This document shows positions 9,890-18,863 of a stretch of DNA of 64,000 nucleotides, piece after piece. Under the pieces are notes generated by a model. That model was not told the origin of the DNA, ran no database searches, and saw only the letters and a program-made list of their open reading frames with translations. The DNA comes from Gammaproteobacteria bacterium (GTDB taxonomy: Bacteria; Pseudomonadota; Gammaproteobacteria; Steroidobacterales; GCA-2729495), in NCBI GenBank assembly GCA_020853135.1, contig JADYZO010000060.1:1-64000 (forward strand). The letters are read 5' to 3'. How positions within the stretch are numbered: the first letter of the stretch is position 1; each line of letters begins with the position of its first letter. Both the position numbers and the translations under genes were made by a program.

Positions 9890-10878
9890 CACTCGATTCC
9901 TTCGATGAGGTCCAGCAGGTCGAGCTCGGTTTCGCTGACCCGCCGCCCGATGGCCGCCCGCTCGATGACCGGCACCTCGCCGGACATGAACTGGTGGCCG
10001 AACCACTGGCAGATGATCCCCCAGCGCAGGGTGCCGAAGACCTCCCAGTAGCGGACCCGGCCCGCATCCACGGGCCGGCCGCCAGCCTCCCCGTAGGCGC
10101 GGTAGAACTCTGCGCGCTGGCCGAACCCCCCGACCGGGCGGTCGATCCGGCCGAAGCGCCAGGCATTCATGCACATCCAGCCGAGGTCCTCGAGCGGGTC
10201 GCCGAGATGGGCCGCCTCCCAGTCGAGAACCGCCACCATGCCCTGCCCGCCGACGATGAAATTGCCGTTGCGGAAATCGCCGTGCACCAGCTGCCGCTGG
10301 TGGTCATCGGGCCGGTGGTCCGCCAGCCAGGCAAACGCCAGTTCGAACACCGGCAGGTGCACGCCGAAGGCATCATGCGTGCGGCGCAGCTTCTCCAGCA
10401 TCTCCGCCGGTGACTCGGCCGGCAGCGGCGGCAGCGGCGTGGTGTCCATGCGGTGGATGTCAGCGAGGATCCGCGCGCACTGCCCGGTGAGCGCCTGGCG
10501 GGCGGTGGCGAATTCCGGCGCCCGGGCGATGCGCTGGCCGAGGGTCTCCCCGGCGACGAATGCCGAGACGAAGCCCTCGCCGAGCCCGTCCCGTGCGTCG
10601 AAGACGACATCCACCCGGGGGGTCGGGATCCCGGCCGCGTGCGCTGCCTGCTGCACCAGTCCCTGCGTGCGCTTGTCGAGCGAGGCGGCAAACTGCCTTT
10701 CGCCGGTGAAGACCTGCAGGATCATCGCCTCGCGCGCGTCGCCGTCCTCGCGCTCGAATCGCCAGGTTTCGGCGGATGCGCCGGCCGACAGGCGTTGCAG
10801 CCCCACGATGCGGGTGCCGCTTGCACCGCGGCGCCGGTAGGCCGCGCCCAGCCGCCCTGCGAGCTCGGTGTCCTCCAC
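9889..10878 (-). CDS. Phosphotransferase (APH/ACAD10-11/LvaA-like kinase)
   Basis: LVHGDFRNGNFIVGGQGMVAVLDWEAAHLGDPLEDLGWMCMNAWRFG is the APH-family catalytic loop and metal-binding motif. Confidence 0.85.
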   Translation of the reverse strand: MEDTELAGRLGAAYRRRGASGTRIVGLQRLSAGASAETWRFEREDGDAREAMILQVFTGERQFAASLDKRTQGLVQQAAHAAGIPTPRVDVVFDARDGLGEGFVSAFVAGETLGQRIARAPEFATARQALTGQCARILADIHRMDTTPLPPLPAESPAEMLEKLRRTHDAFGVHLPVFELAFAWLADHRPDDHQRQLVHGDFRNGNFIVGGQGMVAVLDWEAAHLGDPLEDLGWMCMNAWRFGRIDRPVGGFGQRAEFYRAYGEAGGRPVDAGRVRYWEVFGTLRWGIICQWFGHQFMSGEVPVIERAAIGRRVSETELDLLDLIEGIE

Positions 10879-10881
10879 GGC

Positions 10882-11670
10882 TCAGAGGCTGCTCAGCACA
10901 TGCCCGCCGTCGACCACCAGCACCGAGCCGGTCATGAAGCTTCCGGCATCGCTGACCAGCAGGAGCAACGGCCCGGCCAGTTCCTCCAGGCGTCCGGGCC
11001 GGCGCATCGGGATGTTGGCGACCACCTTCCACCCCTCCTCGGTGTCGAGGAAGTCACCGAGGATGTCGGTGCGGAAGTAACCGGGCAGGAGTGCGTTGAC
11101 GCGGATGTCCATGCGCGCCCACTCGAGCGCGAGCGCGCGGGTGAGGTGGATGAGGCCCGCCTTGGACGCCATGTAGGCGGCCACCGACTTCTGGGCGCGC
11201 AGGCCCAGGATCGAGGCCACGTTGACGATGGCGCCGCCCTTGCCGGCGCGCCCGGGCTGCATGGCGAAGGTCCGCGCCACGAGGAAGGCACCCTTGAGGT
11301 TCGTGTCCACGACCGCGTCCCAGTCGGCGGCAGTCAGCTGCGTGGCGAACATGGGCCGGTTGATGCCGGCATTGTTGACGAGGATGTCGGGCGTGCCGAG
11401 CTGGGTGCTGACCTCGGCGAATGCGGCGGTGACGCTCGCCTCGTCGGTCACGTCCATGGCCACGCAGGCCACGCGGCGCCCGGTGCCGGCGAGTTCGCTT
11501 GCGGTGGCCGCCAGCGGATCCCTGCGGCGTGCGCACAGCGCCACGTCGGCGCCGGCCTGCGCGAGCGCGGTGGCAAAGGCGCGCCCGAGGCCGGTGCCTC
11601 CGCCGGTGACCATGGCGATCCGGCCGTGCAGGTCGAAGGGGTTGTGGGGCGGGTTGCCTGGCGTGGTCAT
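10882..11670 (-). CDS. SDR family oxidoreductase
   Basis: GRIAMVTGGGTGLGRAFATALAQAGADVALCARR (TGxxxGxG), NNAGI, and AAYMASKAGLIHLTRALALEWA (YxxSK). Confidence 0.92.
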   Translation of the reverse strand: MTTPGNPPHNPFDLHGRIAMVTGGGTGLGRAFATALAQAGADVALCARRRDPLAATASELAGTGRRVACVAMDVTDEASVTAAFAEVSTQLGTPDILVNNAGINRPMFATQLTAADWDAVVDTNLKGAFLVARTFAMQPGRAGKGGAIVNVASILGLRAQKSVAAYMASKAGLIHLTRALALEWARMDIRVNALLPGYFRTDILGDFLDTEEGWKVVANIPMRRPGRLEELAGPLLLLVSDAGSFMTGSVLVVDGGHVLSSL

Positions 11671-11728
11671 GGTGGTGGTTCCGCACTTGGCCGTATGCTG
11701 GACTAGTAGACGAAAGCTCGGCTAGCAT

Positions 11729-11743
11729 GTCAATGAATTTGAC
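11729..11743. promoter_or_regulatory. Candidate operator site 1, GTCAATGAATTTGAC
   Basis: GTCAA-N5-TTGAC palindrome in the divergent SDR / enoyl-CoA hydratase intergenic region. Confidence 0.7.
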
Positions 11744-11781
11744 TATCAGCCGCACTTCCACCGCACCACGCAAAACAGGGC

Positions 11782-12597
11782 ATGGGGGACACCATGAGCG
11801 GTGACATGCAGGCAGGCGGGACATACCGGCACCTCGCGCTGGTGCACGAGGGCGCCGTCGGCTTCCTCGAGCTGGCGCGGCCCGCGGCGCTCAATGCACT
11901 GACGCGCGAGCTGCGCCTGGAGCTTCGCGATGCGCTCGAGCGGCTGGCGGCCGATGCGGCGATCCGCGCCGTGGTGCTGTCCGGGCAGGGGCGGGCCTTC
12001 TGCGCCGGCGCCGATCTCAAGGAGGCCGGCACGGGGGACGTCGAGCAGGAGCTGCTCGAGGAATACCTGCCCTGTTTCGACGCCATCGCCGGCATGGACA
12101 AGCCCGTGATCGCGGCGGTGGCCGGCTCGGCCTCCGGGGTCGGCCTCTCCCTGGCCCTGCACTGCGACCTGCTGGTCATGGCCGAGGATGCCTTCCTCGG
12201 CATCGCCTTCGGCCGCATCGGGCTGGTGCCTGATGGTGGCGCCAGCTGGCTGCTGGTGCGCCAGCTCGGCTATCGGCGGGCCCTCGAGCTGGCGCTGGAG
12301 TCCGCGCGCATCCCGGCGGCGCGGGCCCGCGAGCTGGGCCTGGCCAACCGCGTGGTCGAGGCGCCGCGGCTCATGGAAGAATGCCGGCAGTGGGCGCAGC
12401 AGCTCGCGGCACTGTCGCCGGTGGCGGTGGCCGGGACCAAGAAGCTCATGCGGCTCGCGGCGCAAGCCGGTTTCACGGAGGTCTTCCGCCGCGAGGCCGT
12501 GCTGCAGGAGCGCTGCGCGGCGAGCGGGTATTTCCGCGAACGTCTGGAGGAGTTCCGCCAGAAGCGCCCCGCCGGATCCGGGGTATCGCCCAAGTGA
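11782..12597 (+). CDS. Enoyl-CoA hydratase/isomerase family protein
   Basis: RAVVLSGQGRAFCAGADLKEAGTG...KPVIAAVAGSASGVGLSLALHCDLLVMAEDAFLGIAFGRIGLVPDGGASWLL. Confidence 0.92.
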   Translation: MGDTMSGDMQAGGTYRHLALVHEGAVGFLELARPAALNALTRELRLELRDALERLAADAAIRAVVLSGQGRAFCAGADLKEAGTGDVEQELLEEYLPCFDAIAGMDKPVIAAVAGSASGVGLSLALHCDLLVMAEDAFLGIAFGRIGLVPDGGASWLLVRQLGYRRALELALESARIPAARARELGLANRVVEAPRLMEECRQWAQQLAALSPVAVAGTKKLMRLAAQAGFTEVFRREAVLQERCAASGYFRERLEEFRQKRPAGSGVSPK

Positions 12598-12613
12598 AAG
12601 CAGGGAGCAGTCG

Positions 12614-13789
12614 ATGAGACCAGGCCATTTCGATGAAGACCACGAGATGTTCCGTGACTCCGTGAGGCGCTTCTTCCAGAAGGAAGTGGGGCCGAAGGCC
12701 GAGGCCTGGCGCGCGCAGGGCCAGGTGGACCGGGACATCTACCGGCTGGCCGGCGAGCAGGGCCTGCTCTGCATGTTCGTCGACCCCGCCTATGGCGGCA
12801 GCGGCATCGCCGATTTCCGCTACGAGCAGATCATCATGGAGGAGAACCAGCGCCACGGCGACCCGGGCTTCTTCATCCACCTCCACAACCGCCTGGTGAC
12901 GCCCTACATCACGGTGCTCGGCACCGAGGAGCAGAAGCAGCGCTTCCTGCCGGGCTGCATCAGCGGCGAGACGATCCTCGGCGTGGCCATGACCGAGGCG
13001 GGCGCGGGCAGCGACCTGGCCGGCATGCGCAGCCGTGCCGAGGACCGCGGCGACCACTTCCTGCTCAACGGCCAGAAGACCTTCATCTCCAATGGCATCA
13101 TCGGCGACCTGTTCGTGGTCGCGGCACGCACCAACCCGGAGGTGCCGCGGCAGATCGGCCTGTTTCTCGTCGAGCGCGGCATGGAGGGATTCTCGCGGGG
13201 GCGCAAGCTGAAGAAGATGGGGCTGGAGTCCCAGGACACCGCCGAGCTCTTCTTCGACAACGTGAAAGTGCCGAAGGCCAACGTGCTCGGCGACCCGGCG
13301 CGTGGCTTCTACTCCCTCATGCAGTTCCTCGCCGAGGAGCGGCTGATCGGCGCCTGCACCTATGTCGCCAACGCCCAGGTGGCCTTCGACATCACCATGG
13401 ACTACATCCGCGACCGGAGGATGTTCGGCCAGACGGTGGCGGATTTCCAGGTCAACCGCTTCAAGATGGCCGACATGCGCACCCAGATCGATGTCACGCA
13501 GGTCTTCGTCGACCAGTGCGTCAGGCTGCACAACGAGGGGCAGCTCACCGGCGACATTGCCGCGCGGGCCAAGCTCTTCGCGAGCGAGGTGGAGGGGCGC
13601 GTGGCCGATGAGTGCGTGCAGCTGCACGGCGGGGCGGGCTACATGGACGAGTACCCGATCTCGCACCTCTACCGCAATGCCCGCATTTCGCGGATCTATG
13701 CGGGAACCTCCGAGGTCATGCGCGAGATCATCGCCCGCTCCATCGGGCTGGACCCACGCAAGAAGACGCCTGGCGGCAAGGGGGCCTGA
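12614..13789 (+). CDS. Acyl-CoA dehydrogenase
   Basis: MRPGHFDEDHEMFRDSVRRFFQKEVGPKAEAW...GVAMTEAGAGSDLAGMRS...ADECVQLHGGAGYMDEYPISHLYRNARISRIYAGTSEVMREIIARSIGL. Confidence 0.95.
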   Translation: MRPGHFDEDHEMFRDSVRRFFQKEVGPKAEAWRAQGQVDRDIYRLAGEQGLLCMFVDPAYGGSGIADFRYEQIIMEENQRHGDPGFFIHLHNRLVTPYITVLGTEEQKQRFLPGCISGETILGVAMTEAGAGSDLAGMRSRAEDRGDHFLLNGQKTFISNGIIGDLFVVAARTNPEVPRQIGLFLVERGMEGFSRGRKLKKMGLESQDTAELFFDNVKVPKANVLGDPARGFYSLMQFLAEERLIGACTYVANAQVAFDITMDYIRDRRMFGQTVADFQVNRFKMADMRTQIDVTQVFVDQCVRLHNEGQLTGDIAARAKLFASEVEGRVADECVQLHGGAGYMDEYPISHLYRNARISRIYAGTSEVMREIIARSIGLDPRKKTPGGKGA

Positions 13790-13792
13790 GGC

Positions 13793-14953
13793 ATGGGACC
13801 ACTCGCCGGGGTGCGCGTCATCGAGGTCGCCGGGCTCGGCCCCGGGCCGTTCTGCGGCATGATGCTGGGCGACATGGGGGCGGAGGTCATCCGCATCGAC
13901 CGCCCTGGGACCCATGCGCGCCAGCGCCTCGACCCGCTGTGCCGCAACCGTCGCTCGATCGTCCTCGACCTGAAATCCCCGCCTGCCGTCGAGGTGCTGC
14001 TGCGCCTGGTGGAGTCGGCCGATGCGCTTTACGAGGGCTTCCGGCCCGGCGTCGCCGAGCGGCTCGGATTCGGGCCAGAGGCCTGCATGGCGCGCAACCC
14101 GCGCCTGGTCTATGGCCGGGTGACCGGCTGGGGCCAGGACGGGCCGCTCGCCATGGTGGCTGGCCACGACATCAACTACATCGCCCTGTCCGGGGCGCTG
14201 GCCGGCGTCGGGCGCGCGGGCGAGCCGCCCGTACCGCCGCTCAACCTCGTCGGGGATTTCGGCGGTGGCGGCATGCTGCTCGCCTTCGGCCTGGTCTGCG
14301 CGCTGCTCGAGGCCAGCCGTTCCGGCAAGGGGCAGGTCATCGATGCCGCCATGATCGACGGTGCCAATGCGCTGATGGCGACCTTCCACGGCTTCCGGGC
14401 GCTGGGGCTCTACGACGACCGGCCGGGCACCCACTTCCTCTCGGGTGCCGCGCATTACTACGACAGTTACGAGACGCGCGACGGCAAGCACGTGGCCATC
14501 GGCGCGCTGGAGCCGCAGTTCTACCGGCTCCTGATCGAGAAGGCGGGCCTCGATCCAGGCCGTTTCGCGCCCCACGGCTTCGACTTCCGCATGGATCCGG
14601 CGACCCTGGGCCAGGAGCACTGGGCTGGCCTCAAGGCTGAGCTGGCCGAGGTGTTCCGCAGCAAGACCCGTGACGAATGGTGCGCGCTCCTCGAGGGCAG
14701 CGATGCCTGCTTTGCCCCGGTGCTGACGGCACGGGAGGCCAGGGAACATCCGCATCACCGCGCGCGGGGTTCCTTTGTCGAGGTCGATGGCGTGCTCCAG
14801 CATGCCCCCGCGCCGCGCTTCAGCCGCACCCCGTCCGCGCCGCCCGCGACACCGCCGCTGCCCGGGCAGGATGCGCGGGCCGTGTTGCGTGATGCGCGCT
14901 TCGGCGAGGCGGAGATCGACGAACTGGTCGCCGCGGGTGTCGTGGGCGCCTGA
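13793..14953 (+). CDS. CaiB/BaiF family CoA-transferase
   Basis: MGPLAGVRVIEVAGLGPGPFCGMMLGDMGAEVIRIDRPG...RRSIVLDLKSP...GFRPGVAERLGFG...LVYGRVTGWGQDGPLA. Confidence 0.95.
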   Translation: MGPLAGVRVIEVAGLGPGPFCGMMLGDMGAEVIRIDRPGTHARQRLDPLCRNRRSIVLDLKSPPAVEVLLRLVESADALYEGFRPGVAERLGFGPEACMARNPRLVYGRVTGWGQDGPLAMVAGHDINYIALSGALAGVGRAGEPPVPPLNLVGDFGGGGMLLAFGLVCALLEASRSGKGQVIDAAMIDGANALMATFHGFRALGLYDDRPGTHFLSGAAHYYDSYETRDGKHVAIGALEPQFYRLLIEKAGLDPGRFAPHGFDFRMDPATLGQEHWAGLKAELAEVFRSKTRDEWCALLEGSDACFAPVLTAREAREHPHHRARGSFVEVDGVLQHAPAPRFSRTPSAPPATPPLPGQDARAVLRDARFGEAEIDELVAAGVVGA

Positions 14954-15008
14954 TGAGGAGCCCGCGCACAGGAACCCTTCCCGAGCCCAACAACCGGACC
15001 CCATCACC

Positions 15009-16205
15009 ATGACCACGCCTGACTGGAAGGACCTGCGCAGCCGCGTGCTGCGCTTCGTCGAGGATCGCGTCTACCCCGTCGAGGACGAGATGGACCAGGG
15101 CAGCCGCACCGAGCGCAATCTGGTCATGGCGCGCCTGATCGGGGAGGCGAAGGCCGCCGGCCTCTGGGCGCTCGGCCACCCGCGCGAGATCGGCGGCCAG
15201 GGCATGCCGTTCATGGACTACGTGCACGTCAACGAGGTCATCGGCCGATCCTTCCACGCGATGCAGGCGCTCGGCACGCTGTCGCTGCAGGACTCGCTGA
15301 TGCTCCGCCGCTACGCGGCCCCGCAATGGCGGGAGCGCTACCTTGCGCCGATGGTGGCCGGGGAGATCATCCCGAGCTTCGCCATGACCGAGCCCGACGT
15401 GGCGAGCTCGGATCCCACGCAGTTGCGCACGACGGCCCGGCTGGAGGGTGGCCAGTGGGTCATCAATGGCCGCAAGTGGTTCACCACCGGCGCCGGTGAT
15501 GCCGAATACACCACCGTCATGTGTCGCACCGAGGAGGATGCGCCAAAGCACGAGTGCTTCAGCATGATCATCGTGCCGACGAACACCCGCGGCTACCGCA
15601 TCGTGCGCGAGACGCCGCTGCTCGGCATCGCCGGCGGACACTGGGAGGTCGAGTACGACGATGTCCGCGTGCCGGCGGACAACCTGCTCGGGCCGCGCGG
15701 CAAGGGTTTCGCCATCGCCCAGCAGCGGCTGGGCCCGGGGCGGATCTTCCACTGCATGCGCTGGCTCGGGCAGGCGCAGCGCGCCTTCGACCTGATGTGC
15801 CGGCGGCTGAACGAACGGGTGGCCTTCGGCGAGCCGCTGGCGAACAAGCAGCTCATGCAGGGGCACGTGTTCGAGAGCGCCGCCGAGATCCAGGCGAGCC
15901 GGATGCTGACGCTCGAGGCGGCCCGCCAGCTCGACGCCGGCGGGGAGGCGCGCGAGATCATCGGCCTCATCAAGGTCGTCGGGGCGCGCATGTTGCACAA
16001 CGTCGTCGACCGGGCGATCCAGGTCCACGGCGCACTTGGCCTGACGGACGACACCCCCCTCAGCCGCATGTACCGCCATGCGCGCGAGGCGCGGATCTAC
16101 GACGGCCCGGACGAGGTGCACATCCAGTCGGTGGCGCGCCGTTATCTCAAACGCTACCGCAGCGGCGGCCCGGGGGTCGACTTTGGTGCACCGGAGGGCG
16201 GCTGA
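15009..16205 (+). CDS. Acyl-CoA dehydrogenase family protein
   Basis: MTTPDWKDLRSRVLRFVEDRVYPVEDEMDQG...IIPSFAMTEPDVASSDPTQLRTTARLEGGQWVINGRKWFTTGAG...AIQVHGALGLTDDTPLSRMYRHAREARIYDGPDEVH. Confidence 0.95.
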   Translation: MTTPDWKDLRSRVLRFVEDRVYPVEDEMDQGSRTERNLVMARLIGEAKAAGLWALGHPREIGGQGMPFMDYVHVNEVIGRSFHAMQALGTLSLQDSLMLRRYAAPQWRERYLAPMVAGEIIPSFAMTEPDVASSDPTQLRTTARLEGGQWVINGRKWFTTGAGDAEYTTVMCRTEEDAPKHECFSMIIVPTNTRGYRIVRETPLLGIAGGHWEVEYDDVRVPADNLLGPRGKGFAIAQQRLGPGRIFHCMRWLGQAQRAFDLMCRRLNERVAFGEPLANKQLMQGHVFESAAEIQASRMLTLEAARQLDAGGEAREIIGLIKVVGARMLHNVVDRAIQVHGALGLTDDTPLSRMYRHAREARIYDGPDEVHIQSVARRYLKRYRSGGPGVDFGAPEGG

Positions 16206-16229
16206 GGCGGGCAGCCCTTCCGTTAGAAC

Positions 16230-16244
16230 GTCAATAATATTGAC
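16230..16244. promoter_or_regulatory. Candidate operator site 2, GTCAATAATATTGAC
   Basis: GTCAA-N5-TTGAC palindrome about 90 bp upstream of the VOC gene. Confidence 0.7.
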
Positions 16245-16331
16245 AATAGCACCGGTCTGTGGGATGCTCCCATCGTCGCGGGCAACCGGTCGCAGCCGGC
16301 ATGTCCGCCAGCGAACAACCCGAGGGAGTAC

Positions 16332-16949
16332 ATGCAGATGAGCAGCACGGCGCAGCAGAGCAGGCCAGGCAAGCTGGCCCCGATTCCCAGCATCCACCAC
16401 GCGGCCTACCGCTGCCGCGATGCCGAACAGACCCGCTGGTTCTACGAGGACGTGCTCGGCATGCCGCTGGTCGCGGCCATCATCAACGAGAAGCCGGCGG
16501 GCAGGACCGAGGAAATCCCCTACCTGCACCTGTTCTTCGGGCTTGGTGACGGCAACACGATTGCCTTCTTCGACGAGCCGGAGGGCGCCACCGCGGAGCA
16601 GTTCGAGCGCATCGGCGGCTTCGACCGCCACGTGGCGTTCCTCGTCGACACCGAGGAGGAGCTGGTCGCCTGGCAGAAGCGCATCCAGGCGGCCGGCGTC
16701 AGCTGCCACGGGCCGATCGACCACGGCATCGTCAAGTCGATCTACATGTACGACCCGAACGGCCTGCAGACGGAGATCTGCATCCGGGCGCCCGGCTATG
16801 GGAGCGCCATGGCCCAGGAGCAGAAGGTGGCCGTGGACAACATCCGCAAATGGGATGCGCGCACGCGTGCCACCAAGGAACGGAAGTTCGGCCGCGAGGC
16901 GCTGGCCCGGCGCACGGCACAGCCCTCGCAGAAGCAGAAAAAGTCCTGA
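16332..16949 (+). CDS. VOC (glyoxalase/bleomycin-resistance/dioxygenase-fold) family protein
   Basis: IPSIHHAAYRCRDAEQTRWFYEDVLGMPLVAAI...HLFFGLGDGNTIAFFDEPEG...FDRHVAFLVDTEEEL...SIYMYDPNGLQTEICI. Confidence 0.88.
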   Translation: MQMSSTAQQSRPGKLAPIPSIHHAAYRCRDAEQTRWFYEDVLGMPLVAAIINEKPAGRTEEIPYLHLFFGLGDGNTIAFFDEPEGATAEQFERIGGFDRHVAFLVDTEEELVAWQKRIQAAGVSCHGPIDHGIVKSIYMYDPNGLQTEICIRAPGYGSAMAQEQKVAVDNIRKWDARTRATKERKFGREALARRTAQPSQKQKKS

Positions 16950-17021
16950 TTCGGGAGCCGCCCTCCGACCCGCATTGGCGTCGTCACCCCCGGGGGGCGG
17001 GCATGGACCGGGTCGGGACTT

Positions 17022-17060
17022 CAGCGAGGCCGGCGGAACCTGCCACCGCCGGTCTCGCTG
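17022..17060. terminator. Intergenic hairpin (15-bp stem with one G-U pair) between the VOC and hydrolase genes
   Basis: CAGCGAGGCCGGCGG / CCGCCGGTCTCGCTG arms; no U-tract, so attenuator, processing or terminator role is unresolved. Confidence 0.4.
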
Positions 17061-17106
17061 ACCTCCGTTCCGCCGGGCGCCGATTCCACTGACTGGAGCC
17101 GACAAC

Positions 17107-18285
17107 GTGGCCAGCAAGAGCAATGCGTCCGCGGGCTATGAGCGCATTCCCTACATCATCGTCTTCGAGGAAAAGGCGGCCTTCAAGGATACCTACGGTG
17201 GTGAGGTAGGCCGGGTCACCCTCAAGGCCCACCTGTTGCGGCCGAAGGATCGTCCCTCGGGGACGGTCATCGTGTTCATGCATCCGATCGGCGGCGGCGA
17301 GTACCTGCCGATGCCGGTGGCCCTGGCCAGGGCCGGATTCCACGTCATCTACTGCAACAGCCGCTATCCGGGCGTCGACTACGCGCTCATCATGGAAAAG
17401 GTCGCGGTCGACCTCGGCGCCTGCATCCGCGATGCACGCGAGCGCTGGGGCTACCAGAAGGTGGTGCTGGCGGGCTGGAGCGGCGGGGGCTCGCTGTCGG
17501 CCTTCTACCAGGCCGAGGCGCAGGCGCCGACCGTCAGGAGCACGCCGGCCGGCGATCCGCCGGACCTCACCGCAGCGGGTCTCGTGCCGGCCGATGGCCT
17601 CATGTTCCTCGCAGCACACGTGAGTCGCGCGCGCACCCTCACCGAGTGGATGGATGCCTCCATCCTCGATGAATCCAGACCGGAGGACCGTCACCCGGAA
17701 CTGGACCTGTACAACCCCGCCAACCCGCACCAGCCGCCCTACAGTGCGGCCTTCATAGAGCGGTATCGCGCGGCCCAGGTCGCGCGCAACCGGCGCATCA
17801 CCGCCTGGGTCCGCGGCAAGCTCGATGACCTGCGCCACCGTGGCCGCAATGCCGATGAGTTCGGCTTCGTGGTCCACGGCACCATGGCCGACCCCCGCTT
17901 CCTCGACCCGGGCATCGACCCCAACGACCGCAAGCCGCGCTGGTGCTACCTCGGGGAGCCGCAAGTGGTCAACAACGGTCCGGTCGGCCTCGCGCGCTTC
18001 TGCACGCTGCGCAGCTGGCTGTCCCAGTGGAGCCTGGAGGACTCGCATGCGGATGGCGAGCGTTGCACCGCCCGGGTCCAGGTGCCGGTGCTGGTCGTGT
18101 CGAACTCGGCCGACGACGCCTGCACGCCCAGCCATGCCCGCCGCCTCTACGAGGCCGTGGCGCACCCGCGCAAGGAACTGGCGGAAATTGCCGGCGCGAG
18201 CCATTACTATATCGGCCAGCCCCGCCAGGTCGAGGAAGCCGTGGGCGTCGTCGCACGCTGGCTGGAGACCCACCGCCTGACCTGA
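17107..18285 (+). CDS. Alpha/beta hydrolase family protein
   Basis: TVIVFMHPIGGGEYLPMPVALARAGFHVIYCNSRYPG...YQKVVLAGWSGGGSLSAFYQAEA (GxSxG) ...VPVLVVSNSADDACTPSHARRLYEAV...ASHYYIG. Confidence 0.85.
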   Translation: MASKSNASAGYERIPYIIVFEEKAAFKDTYGGEVGRVTLKAHLLRPKDRPSGTVIVFMHPIGGGEYLPMPVALARAGFHVIYCNSRYPGVDYALIMEKVAVDLGACIRDARERWGYQKVVLAGWSGGGSLSAFYQAEAQAPTVRSTPAGDPPDLTAAGLVPADGLMFLAAHVSRARTLTEWMDASILDESRPEDRHPELDLYNPANPHQPPYSAAFIERYRAAQVARNRRITAWVRGKLDDLRHRGRNADEFGFVVHGTMADPRFLDPGIDPNDRKPRWCYLGEPQVVNNGPVGLARFCTLRSWLSQWSLEDSHADGERCTARVQVPVLVVSNSADDACTPSHARRLYEAVAHPRKELAEIAGASHYYIGQPRQVEEAVGVVARWLETHRLT

Positions 18286-18319
18286 CCAGTCGTGCCAGCC
18301 GCCCGAGGAGCCGCCCCGC

Positions 18320-18826
18320 ATGCCCGTACCCGAAAAGTTCCTGATGCGTGGCCTGCTCCACGGCTTCTACTGGTTCGACGAGGGCCTGCACAAGAGTCTG
18401 GCCGCGGGCGGCTGGCCCCAGCTGTCGCGCACGCAGTCCATGGTCATGATCAACCTCATCGATGGCATCAGGCGGCCGTCGGACCTGGCACGCGCGATCG
18501 GCGTCAGCCGTCAGGCGATCCAGCGCACCCTGATGGAGATGGAGCGTGACGGGCTGGTGCACCTCGTGCCCGACCCGGAGGATGGCCGCGCCAAGATCGT
18601 CGAGGCGAGCACGGATGGCAAGGGCATCAATGCCACCGCGCTGCGGACCATCGTGCTGATGGAGGCGGAACTCGAGCGCCGCCTGGGCAAGAAGGCCGTC
18701 AGCGAACTGCGCAAGGCCCTCTACGCCGACTGGGGCCCGGTCGTCCTGGCGGCCCGCACGGCAGGCTCCCCGGGGCCCTCGGCCAACCGCCCGCAGCGCT
18801 CACGCTGGCGCAAGAGCAATCTCTGA
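18320..18826 (+). CDS. MarR-type winged-helix regulator 1
   Basis: SRTQSMVMINLIDGIRRPSDLARAIGVSRQAIQRTLMEMERDGLVHLVPDPEDGRAKIVEASTDGKGI. Confidence 0.85.
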   Translation: MPVPEKFLMRGLLHGFYWFDEGLHKSLAAGGWPQLSRTQSMVMINLIDGIRRPSDLARAIGVSRQAIQRTLMEMERDGLVHLVPDPEDGRAKIVEASTDGKGINATALRTIVLMEAELERRLGKKAVSELRKALYADWGPVVLAARTAGSPGPSANRPQRSRWRKSNL

Positions 18827-18863
18827 GGCCCTGCGGGCCGGCACGATCCCCCGCGGACCGTGC

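Noticed and set aside
12473-17123. Minus-strand ORFs of 847 aa (12473..15016) and 767 aa (14820..17123)
   Set aside because: Antisense to well-supported acyl-CoA dehydrogenase, CoA-transferase and VOC genes; no recognisable domains.
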